A DNA stretch of 64,000 nt from Odiellus spinosus (taxonomy: Eukaryota; Arthropoda; Arachnida; Opiliones; Phalangiidae), in the NCBI GenBank assembly GCA_963920705.1, contig OY987239.1:9701504-9765503 (forward strand), written 5' to 3'. The notes beneath the pieces were generated by a model. That model worked only from the letters and a program-made list of their open reading frames with translations, was not told where the DNA came from and ran no database searches. The position numbers and the translations under genes were made by a program. Below, one piece after another: positions 29,201 through 41,200 of this stretch (position 1 is its first letter; each line of letters starts with the position of its first letter).

Positions 29201-32200
29201 GTAATTTCTCTGATAATCTGTTCGGGAGTAATTTCTCTGATAATCTGATCAGGAGTATAATTCCTGGGATAATCTGATCGCGAGCAATTCCTCGGATAAT
29301 CTGATAGCCAGTAAATTCCTTAGATAATAGGATAGCAAGTAATTTCTCGGATTATCTGATCAGGAGTAATTTCTCTGATAATCTGATCAGGAGTAATTTC
29401 TCTGATAATCTGATTGGGAGTAATTTCTCGGATAATCTGATCGGGAGTAATTTCTCGGATAATCTGATCGGAAGTAATTTATCTGATAATCTGATCGGGA
29501 GTAATTTCTATTGATAATCTGATCGGAAGTAATTTATCTGATAATCTGATCGGATGCTCCTTTGTGTTAAATACTTTTCTAGAAAAAGATATGATCTTAA
29601 ATGATAATTAAAGTTGTAGACTTACTTTTTCTTTATTAACTGTTGCATGATACTCGGGTCTCAGTTGCTTATATTCATGGGTTAACGTTGGTGCGATTAT
29701 GAAACCCGTGTTGCGGTCAATGTAAATGTAATGAATAAGACCAGGGAAATCTTTGAAATATCTGAGTATATTTGGAGTTAAGAACACATTTAGATTAGAA
29801 ACAGATAATAACACGTACGATCTGAATCTTTAAAAATTGTAAAAAGTTGGAGTTATCTCAATAGAGTGCAGTGAATCGAACATCTTTGATCATATATCAC
29901 AAAAGGATACGAAGTCATTGAAATATTGTCTGCAGCTTTCATAAGCAAGTACGACATGGAATCTGATAGTTTGCTAGTGATTCCTTCTCCGATTGATTTA
30001 AAATTTTTTGCGGCTATTGGCGCTGCTTCAACGTACGGAATTCCGGTGTTGATTGCGCGATAAATTAAATTATCGAAGGCATTTCTTAACTGTTCTTGCA
30101 AAGCGGACATTAAGATTTCTAATCGAGGGGCCAATATTAATTTTGAGCCATTTTGCAAGTATTCGTTCAAACCAGATTTTTTTAAATTATCCCATTTGTG
30201 AGTTAACATTTTAATTAATCGCTCGTGTTCGGAACTTAACTGCAAAAATTTTAATTAAAAAATCATATTAAATTTGATTAAAAAATTTCAAATGAGACTG
30301 TCACCATTTTTTTCCGAATTCCTATGGATTATATTTTTAGATCAAAGGAAATGATAAGGAGAGTGTTCATAATGAAAGGTAGAACTTTCTGGATTAAGTA
30401 CTTTCACAAAAAAGACTGCGCGAAACCATCCTTATCAAGGCCAGAACAGGCTAGAATAAACTGTAGGCTGGCTCTTTAATAGCCACGCGAGCGTAGTGAT
30501 GACGCTGCATTGCGGTGATTTTTTTTTTTTTTTTTAATTTCGAGAATGGAGATTGTAAGATGTGTTACGGAGTTTTTTGTGTCACATTATGAATATTTAA
30601 TTCGAATCGTTTTTAAAAATCTTTCCATATTCAATTTTCATTTGGAGCTAATGAAAAAAAAATTGGTGACTGCCTCAATTTAAATTAAAAACAAGGAATT
30701 TATTCTCAAGCATCCCTTACCAAAAAATGTTAGTCTAAAGAGGTCTTGGGGTAGTCTTTCGGGTGTCTTATGCAGTCTTAAGAGGTCTTGGGGAAGTCTT
30801 CCATTATGTAAAGAAGTCTTGGGGAAGTCTTAATGACTTCCCCAAGACTTTTGTAGCGTTCTTGAAGACCTCTTCAGATCAGACTAACTTTTTTCCGTAA
30901 GGGATGAATATATAATATATATATAATTATAGTTCTAACTACATATTCAGAAATACCCTTACCAAAAAAAATTAGTCTTAAGAGGTCGTGGGGAAGTCTT
31001 CCATTTTGTCAATAAGTCTTAAAGACTTCCCCAAGACTTTTGTAGTGTTCTTGAAGACCTCTTCAGATCAGACTAACTTTTTTCCGTAAGGGTAGGAGGG
31101 ACTTTGTATTTCGTGTTAAGCAATTTTCTACCCTTTCTTAGTTCTAAGCCAAGGTTTACTATTTAAAAAATTAAATGTCCGCAGTATAAAATAAATTTCG
31201 TCCAAACCTATTGGAATGTTTTCTTCCCTTCCTGAAAAAAGTTAGTCTGATCTGAAGAGGTCCTGAAGAACACTACAAAAGTCTTGGGGAAGTCTTTAAG
31301 ACATCATGAGGACTTCTTGACATAATGAAAAACTACCCCATGACCTTTTAAGGCTACATAAGACACCCGAAAGACTTCCCCAAGACCTCTTAAGACTAAC
31401 TTTTTTTGGTAAGGGTTGTAGAGAGGAATAGAAAGAGTTTTACGCTGTTTTTAGCCTACTTTTCTGGAGAAATCTCAATTTTTAATATACGGGAGTGGCT
31501 TAATCTTAATCATAGCACAATTTGAAGATATTTTTGCTCCTGTTTTTTGACGAGCTCCAAAAAGTGATATTGATAGGATAAATTGTTAGACCACTACAAC
31601 AAATTATGTTAAAAGTTAAACAGGATAATTTTATCTAGTTACGCGACTCGCAAGTTTTATTTTGCCACAAAACTTATTTCAGTAATTTCGATTTAATTGG
31701 CTCTGACAATTATTTCTAGAAAGGTACCACCCATTCCTGAAACACGTGTAGAATCGCTAATGATATAGTGACATATTCATGTGTAGATGAATTTATCCTT
31801 CACTCAAAATATATAGACTAACTTTTAGTTTTTTGTGAACATTGGCGATTCGTTGGAATTGTTGATCAAGCATGTTTTTAGCGTGTGAACAACGCATCCC
31901 GTCTAAGGGATTGTTCACTAAACTGTACAAAATATCGGAACATTGAGAGAATGATGACGCTAAACCGCCCCATTGTGGAACCTAGAAAAATCGAAATGTT
32001 CAAGATAAGATTGTCGTAAAAATTTAGTCGCAAGAGAATCATTATCTGTAAGTTACACTTGTATTCGAAATTGAAGCCAGAGTTTCTTACCAAATAAGCA
32101 CCCTTTTTAATTCATTAAGAGAGACATTATAATTTTAAACTTACATCAGCAAGAATGACGACTTTCATTTCATCATTGATGGCAATGGAATGTAATAATT

Positions 32201-35200
32201 GAGGAACTGGGTTGAGTAGGACGTTCGATTTGTTTTTCAGGAAAATACCTAAATGCCGTTGATTTGCATAAGATTCTTCTACAACTTCCTCTTCTGTCTA
32301 AAAAAACATTTTGTTTGAGCTTCTAAATTTGGCCCACAGTAATACGCTTGTTACGAATGTTTTCACAAGTGCAAAAAAAAAGCCATTAATTTGTGATCTT
32401 GTTACACAAGACAAGGGACTCGAAGCGATTTCGTTTAATGCTTGCTAAATGCGAGAAAAATAAATTGTGATTTAAATCTTACCAATTCAATGCCGTCCTG
32501 TACATTCTCGTCTTCAGAAAAACGTGTTCATTTATTTTAAAATGTTTTGTATTTCAGGTTTTTTAAACGCAAAAACTTTAAAGGACTTTTTGGTTAACAA
32601 GAAACTGAGGTTTAATCAGATGAAACCGACGTTTAATCAGATGAAACCGACGTTTAATCAGATGAAACCGACGTTTAATCAGATGAAACCGACGTTTAAT
32701 CAGATGAAACCGACGTTTAATCAGATGAAACCGACGTTTAATCAGATGAAACCGACGTTTAATCAGATGAAACCGACGTTTAATCAGATGAAACCGACGT
32801 TTAATCAGATGAAACCGACGTTTAATCAGATGAAACCGACGTTGAATCAGATGAAACCGACGTTGAATCAGATGAAACCGACGTTGAATCAGATGAAACC
32901 GACGTTGAATCAGATGAAACCGACGTTGAATCAGATGAAACCGACGTTGAATCAGATGAAACCGACGTTGAATCAGATGAAACCGACGTTGAATCAGATG
33001 AAACCGACGTTGAATCAGATGAAACCGACGTTGAATCAGATGAAACCGACGTTGAATCAGATGAAACCGACGTTGAATCAGATGAAACCGACGTTGAATC
33101 AGATGAAACCGACGTTTAATCAGATGAAACCGGGGCTTAATCAGATGAAACCGGGGCTTAATCAGATGAAACCGGGGCTTAATCAGATGAAACCGGGGCT
33201 TAAATCAGATGAAACCGGGGCTTTAATCAGATGAAACCGGGGCTTTAATCAGATGAAACCGGAGCTTTAATCAGATAAAACCGGGGCTTTAATCAGATAA
33301 AACCGGGGCTTTAATCAGATAAAACCGGGGCTTTAATCAGATAAAACCGGGGCTTTAATCAGATAAAACCGGGGCTTTAATCAGATAAAACCGGGGCTTT
33401 AATCAGATAAAACCGGGGCTTTAATCAGATAAAACCGGGGCTTTAATCAGATGAAACGGGGGTTTAATCAGATGAAACGGGGGTTTAATCAGATGAAACG
33501 GGGGTTTAATCAGATGAAACGGGGGTTTAATCAGATGAAACGGGGGTTTAATCAGATGAAACGGGGGTTTAATCAGATGAAACGGGGGTTTAATCAGATG
33601 AAACGGGGGTTTAGATGAAACGGGGGTTTAGATGAAACGGGGGTTTAGATGAAACGGGGGTTTAGATGAAACGGGGGTTTAGATGAAACGGGGGTTTAGA
33701 TGAAACGGGGGTTTAGATGACACGGGGGTTTAGATGACACGGGGGTTTAGATGAAACGGGGGTTTAGATGAAACGGGGGTTTAGATGAAACGGGGGTTTA
33801 GATGAAACGGGGGTTTAGATGAAACGGGGGTTTAGATGAAACGGGGGTTTAATCAGATGAAACGGGGGTTTAATCAGATGAAACGGGGGTTTAATCAGAT
33901 GAAACGGGGGTTTAATCAGATGAAACGGGGGTTTAATCAGATGAAACGGGGGTTTAATCAGATGAAACGGGGGTTTAATCAGATGAAACGGGGGTTTAAT
34001 CAGATGAAACGGGGGTTTAATCAGATGAAACGGGGGTTTAATCAGATGAAACGGGGGTTTAATCAGATGAAACGGGGGTTTAATCAGATGAAACGGGGGT
34101 TTAATCAGATGAAACGGGGGTTTAATCAGATGAAACGGGGGTTTAATCAGATGAAACGGGGGTTTAATCAGATGAAACGGGGGTTTAATCAGATGAAACG
34201 GGGGTTTAATCAGATGAAACGGGGGTTTAATCAGATGAAACGGGGGTTTAATCAGATGAAACGGGGGTTTAATCAGATGAAACGGGGGTTTAATCAGATG
34301 AAACGGGGGTTTAATCAGATGAAACGGGGGTTTAATCAGATGAAACGGGGGTTTAATCAGATGAAACGGGGGTTTAATCAGATGAAACGGGGGTTTAATC
34401 AGATGAAACGGGGGTTTAATCAGATGAAACGGGGGTTTAATCAGATGAAACGGGGGTTTAATCAGATGAAACGGGGGTTTAATCAGATGAAACGGGGGTT
34501 TAATCAGATGAAACGGGGGTTTAATCAGATGAAACGGGGGTTTAATCAGATGAAACGGGGGTTTAATCAGATGAAACGGGGGTTTAATCAGATGAAACGG
34601 GGGTTTAATCAGATGAAACGGGGGTTTAATCAGATGAAACGGGGGTTTAATCAGATGAAACGGGGGTTTAATCAGATGAAACGGGGGTTTAATCAGATGA
34701 AACGGGGGTTTAATCAGATGAAACGGGGGTTTAATCAGATGAAACGGGGGTTTAATCAGATGAAACGGGGGTTTAATCAGATGAAACGGGGGTTTAATCA
34801 GATGAAACGGGGGTTTAATCAGATGAAACGGGGGTTTAATCAGATGAAACGGGGGTTTAATCAGATGAAACGGGGGTTTAATCAGATGAAACGGGGGTTT
34901 AATCAGATGAAACGGGGGTTTAATCAGATGAAACGGGGGTTTAATCAGATGAAACGGGGGTTTAATCAGATGAAACGGGGGTTTAATCAGATGAAACGGG
35001 GGTTTAATCAGATGAAACGGGGGTTTAATCAGATGAAACGGGGGTTTAATCAGATGAAACGGGGGTTTAATCAGATGAAACGGGGGTTTAATCAGATGAA
35101 ACGGGGGTTTAATCAGATGAAACGGGGGTTTAATCAGATGAAACGGGGGTTTAATCAGATGAAACGGGGGTTTAATCAGATGAAACGGGGGTTTAATCAG

Positions 35201-38200
35201 ATGAAACGGGGGTTTAATCAGATGAAACCGGGGTTTAATCAGATGAAACCGGGGTTTAATCAGATGAAACCGGGGTTTAATCAGATGAAACCGGGGTTTA
35301 ATCAGATGAAACCGGGGTTTAATCAGATGAAACCGGGGTTTAATCAGATGAAACCGGGGTTTAATCAGATGAAACCGGGGTTTAATCAGATGAAACCGGG
35401 GTTTAATCAGATGAAACCGGGGTTTAATCAGATGAAACCGGGGTTTAATCAGATGAAACCGGGGTTTAATCAGATGAAACCGGGGTTTAATCAGATGAAA
35501 CCGGGGTTTAATCAGATGAAACCGGGGTTTAATCAGATGAAACCGGGGTTTAATCAGATGAAACCGGGGTTTAATCAGATGAAACCGGGGTTTAATCAGA
35601 TGAAACCGGGGTTTAATCAGATGAAACCGGGGTTTAATCAGATGAAACCGGGGTTTAATCAGATGAAACCGGGGTTTAATCAGATGAAACCGGGGTTTAA
35701 TCAGATGAAACCGGGGTTTAATCAGATGAAACCGGGGTTTAATCAGATGAAACCGGGGTTTAATCAGATGAAACCGGGGTTTAATCAGATGAAACCGGGG
35801 TTTAATCAGATGAAACCGGGGTTTAATCAGATGAAACCGGGGTTTAATCAGATGAAACCGGGGTTTAATCATATGAAACCGGGGTTTAATCAGATGAAAC
35901 CGGGGTTTAATCATATGAAACCGGGGTTTAATCAGATGAAACCGGGGTTTAATCAGATGAAACCGGGGTTTAATCAGATGAAACCGGGGTTTAATCAGAT
36001 GAAACCGGGGTTTAATCAGATGAAACCGGGGTTTAATCAGATGAAACCGGGGTTTAATCAGATGAAACTGGCTAATTAAGCTTTTCCTTAAGAGGGTATC
36101 TGTGGGTTAAAAATCAAAAAATGTTTTAACCGTTTTAAAATAAAATATTACTCATACTCAGTATCCCTTTAACCAAAAATGATATTTTAAATGTCCTTTA
36201 TGTTTTTGCATTTATTTTGCCAGCATTGTTCTACAAACCTCTGAGAGACGTCATAAACCTAGCTATAAACGACGAAGATCTCCTTAAATTCTAAAATCCA
36301 CGATAAAATTAAACATAGACATAACATCGAATAACAAACTTAAATGTCAAAAGTTATCTTATTTCAGAACAGTAATTAATGACCAGTACCGTAACGATCT
36401 AAAGCTATCGATTTACCTGCTTCAAACTTATGGGGCTTAAACTTAAAAATTAATTTATGTTCAGCGTTGGGTGCATGAACTACTGTGAGTTAACTACTTA
36501 TCTGGAATAAGGTATGAACTTTTGTAGATGTTATAAATAATTTAGCTTACATGATTGTATTCCATAGATTTTTCTTCATACGGCATTTCGTGACTCGAAT
36601 TGGTTTTGGTGTCCGAATGCAACACTTTCACTAACGCAATAATCATCAAGACATCTCCTTTCGATAATTCCATCGCATTTCGACTAAGATTAAAAAGAAA
36701 ACGAGACCATAAGTTGTATTAATTTTTAAAAGTTCGTCATTCTTGACGGGTATTAGCTTGCTCTGTTCTTTTATTTGACCATTAAATTTATTTTTTGGGT
36801 TTTGCTGATAAGGATCCTATAGAAGAACTGTAAAAACTATTCACATGGTTTGTATTCAAACGACAGCTAAGGTTAACGTGGAAATAACATGAAATTTGAT
36901 TTTGAGTACAGAACTCTAAGACATCAAACCATCTGAGCCAGGAGATTACCTAAAGAGTTAATATAATAAATTGGATCGTTAAGACATGTACACAATTTAT
37001 TTGATCAAGTGTTTTACATACAAAATCATTCCCTGTGACCTAAATCAAATTTCCCGATTTCTTGAATATTTAAACTAGTTTTAGTATCTCACCCTTACCA
37101 AAAAAAGTTAGTCTTAAGATAACTTAAGAGGTCTTGGGGAAGTCTTCCATTACGTCAAGAAGTCTTTTTGGGGAGGTCTTAATGACCTCCACACGACTTT
37201 TGTAGCGTTCTTGAAGACCTCTTCAGATCAGACTAACTTTTTTCCGTAAGGATATACGTACCTTCATGTATGAGTTTGTATCTATATAGGAGAACACGTT
37301 ATCTAATCAAAATACTTCTTTTCTTACTACATGTTTTTTATCATCAGTTTTTATTTTTAAATTTATATTTACGAAGAAAGAAGTCGACAAACATGTATAG
37401 CATGTAGGTGCTGAAGATGAGGCCGATGATGCCTGCCCAAACACTAGAAGTGCACTTGTGACCGAGCCAATTTGCCCTCAAGACGTATAAGCAAACCAAA
37501 ACATAAAGGCACATTTGAAGTATTTGCGCGGTGGTCATGATCATCGAGAACCTGATGGGTATGTTGAACCTAGCAGCTTTAAGAGCGAAATAACTGTACA
37601 TGAAAGAATGCACGGAATAGTTCGTGACTATCAGCCAACGCGACACGGCCGGAGTTTCTTCGGCGAATCGAAAAAAGATGATCACCGTAAGAACGTGATG
37701 GGACAGATGAAGAACGGTTAGTTTTTGCTTCTTGAGGATGATAAAAACCGTGTCCAATAATTCGGCGGCTTTGGAAATTACGAAGGCCGCTGCCCAAAAC
37801 AGAGTAACAGAGCATGCGGTCGAATCGCAGACGGAATGTTCCATTCCGTAATTCCTCAAAATGTACAATGCTTCTGGAAAAGCGCGTAACATGCCGCAGA
37901 TGCTGAAGATCGCTAAAGTGGTGTCCCATATGATGACCGCTTTGCGCACATTGACTGGCTCTCTTCCTTTCATATACTCCCTCAAAAAGTATATTAAAAT
38001 CAAGTAGGTCACCGAGATGTAGATGCTGAAATGCCAGTAGTTTCTGAACCATCGAATAAATCCTTCGGGAGTGAATCCCATTTCGAAATTTTGCACAAAA
38101 GAGTAATACGGGTATCCCGTGTACTTTGACATCGCAATGGACATAGTTTGATTATCAGTACTTCTTGGGGCAAGGAAAAGTTTCTTATTAAAGTGGCTTG

Positions 38201-41200
38201 GACCTACTCGTCATTTTCCTTCAAAACCACATGTAATCTGAGTAGCATTTTTGGAGAGGTATGTAAAAAAAAAAAAAACTTCACGACCGATATTGCTAGC
38301 ATCTACTTCTTAAAAGAGAAAGCTTCCCAATTAAGGATTCCGATGTATTTTGAGTCTTGATTTTCCTTGTATTGACTAATTTTCAGCCATAAGTTTCAAA
38401 GGGTAATTTTTGAATAGAAAATTATAATACTGTACTTAAAATTTTAATTTAAATGAAGTGATATTTCCTGGTTAATAATTCAAACCCACAACCTTCCTCT
38501 TACAACGGGTGGTGACAATTGTCACCAGCCCGTAATCTGGTTAGCTATCATAAATGTATTCAATTCGGTACGTCTCGTTAATAGCAAGATAAACCAAACT
38601 GATATTTACTAAGCTTGTCTATTGACAACAAATATCGTGGTCATCGAATATCATGACCACATTTGCTCAGCTGGTACAGTGTAGGGATCTTAAAGGGAGA
38701 ATTCAACCTAACAACAAGTGATTTTTTATCGATTCCTTATTGTTTAAATAGGCCTAATCCACTACTGAAAATATTTACAAACAAATATTAAACTAGAAAT
38801 AAATTTAAAACTTACCCTGAAAATAGGCTTAGTGGGATTCATGGAGGTCCTGCTTTCCTCGCGTGTAAGGTCTAGCGACCAATCGCGCGCGACGAAAGTC
38901 TCAAGTGAACGACGGGCCTTTGCTTATTGGTCGCTAGACCTTACACGGACGTAATTCAGGATCTCCATGAATCCCGCTAAGCCTATTTTCAGGGTAAGTT
39001 TTAAATTTATTTCTAGTTTAATATTTGTATTGTAAGCTTTTTATTGATGGATTATTGCTATTTAAACTATAAGGAATCGATAAAAAATCACTTGTAATTA
39101 GGTTGCATTCTCCCTTTAAGGGGTTTCATTTAATATTTTTCAAATCAGAAATTTTAAATGTTTTTAGTAAGAAAAACACTTTAAGACTTCCCAAAAACTT
39201 CTTGACGTAATGAAAGACTTCTCCAAGACCTCTTTTAACTCGCGTATTTAATCTTTAGAAATTGAAAACACTTCCCTAAGGCATGTTTTTACGTACACTT
39301 GATCTTTGTTTTACTTTTCATTACAAAGTGCTTCCATAGAAAGACATCGACTTTCCCAATAAGGAAAAATCTTGTAATGGTCGCCATAATTTTTTTCCTC
39401 CTCTAGGCCGACTTAAACTATACACTTGTCGTCAACTTAGATAATTTGGATAATTAACTGTGAATTACTAGAATACCTTTTGACGAGTTTTGATAACCAT
39501 GGCAGCTCTAACGCTTTCTCGTGGGTAAGTTAACTTGTAAGTATCTTTATTTTAAATATAATAAAACGTGGCACTTTAAGGGTTATTTTGTATGATAAAA
39601 AACACAAGGTGGAACTGATTTTCATAATTGGGGTCTTAACTCCATCCTGTATCCCGCCTGTCATAGAAGTGGGTGGGCATGATGTAGGCCAGACAGTAAT
39701 GGGTCTCGGATAATAGGCTCTATTGTGGTGACATCTTCGAGTTTACGCGTAAAACACCATTATAATATACAATTCTTATCGTATAGAAAAATTTAACTTA
39801 AAATTGACAAATTATTCCACGAACGGTATTAGAAAGAGAGACAATATGGAGATTTTTCTTGTTAATCTCTCGTATTATAATTTTCAAAATTAAATCATGA
39901 ATTAAAGAAGATTTCAAATCAAATTTAAGTGAACTGATAACATTTTCTTGATAGTAAATGGTGAGTTACCAATTGTGGCCCTGTCAAATTGCACATTGGC
40001 TATAGCCTACTTGAGATTACCTTTAATCAGATGTATATAATAACCCCCTTCGGGGGGAAGTATGAAAGCCCCTATACTACCAATGCTAAAAATCACGAAC
40101 AACAAGAGCCCGCTGCTGACTATCTAGGCCACTAGCTAGCGCTGGACTTCTCAATGTCGCTACTCTAGTAAATGGTCTTTGTATAAACAAGACGGCTCTA
40201 TTTGTGTTTAGAACTTCCTGTCTCAGGAGTCAGGCTGTCTGTTAAAATGGAGTCGAAGGTTGACTTCAGCTCGCGAGTTCCGGAAGTGTGCGTAGGGAAA
40301 ATTTAGTGAGGTTCAAAATGGTGTAACTATTTTTTGGGAGTAAAGCGGTGTGTCGATCCGCCGCGATTTACGCCGGGCACTTGTTGTTCGTCGATTTTGC
40401 CTACCTTTCATACTTCCCCCCGAAGGGGGTTATTATATACCTCTGCTTTAATTTAGTATTCTTTTAAGTACCCGATACTAATTGGTGAAATTATAAAATA
40501 TAAATTACTTACCTAGAATAGAGGTAGAGGAGTTTTCCATTGACGAGTATAAACGCGTGACAAAATACCTCTTGAAAAGGACTGACAACGTTCCTCATTT
40601 TCGTCAGTACATTCTCCATCAATTTCAAACAAGTACAACTCAAATCCCGATTAATTATCAACCGTTCCACTCCCTGTCACGAAAAAAATTAAAAAATAAA
40701 AAATGAATTTATATCCGAAACATTTAATTTTGATTAAAACTGGTCAGTATCTACTGTCATGGACTAAGATAAAAACATTATTGTAAGTACCTATCTCCAA
40801 CGCCATATATATCTCGCGGACAGTAATGTACAACTAAAATTATAGAACCAAAATGCTATAACTTTTTTCAGACTCACGATTTGAGAGTTATCTCCCAATT
40901 TTTTCTTAAGTAGGTGAGCTTTTTTTAATAGAGGGCTTAGGTTATTTATAAGTCCAAAAATATCCATTTATAGGACTTTTTATAGGTGTCAAAAAATATG
41001 GGTTTTATAGGTAGGTTAGGCTGACATGTAATGCAACATAGGTTCTTTAGCCTCTAGACCTGTCCCTCTGCCTTTCTTTGGCACTACTAGCTACTCACGC
41101 CCCCTCTCGAAAGTCTACCTAACCTCTAATAAAATAGAGTAATAATTTCCAGTGACCTAGGTGAGGAAACGTTTCTGCCACAGCTTTGGTTTTTGCGAAC

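Noticed and set aside
28083..36078. CRISPR-like arrays
   Set aside because: Repeats are contiguous with no unique spacers, and the genome is eukaryotic.
33815..36079. Open frames of 699 and 747 codons on opposite strands
   Set aside because: Both are products of a 21-bp tandem repeat without stop codons; they have no homology, no start context and lie in an HPS1 intron.
37515..38052. Second frames inside the elongase genes (157-160 codons)
   Set aside because: They are shadow frames conserved only because the elongase copies are similar.
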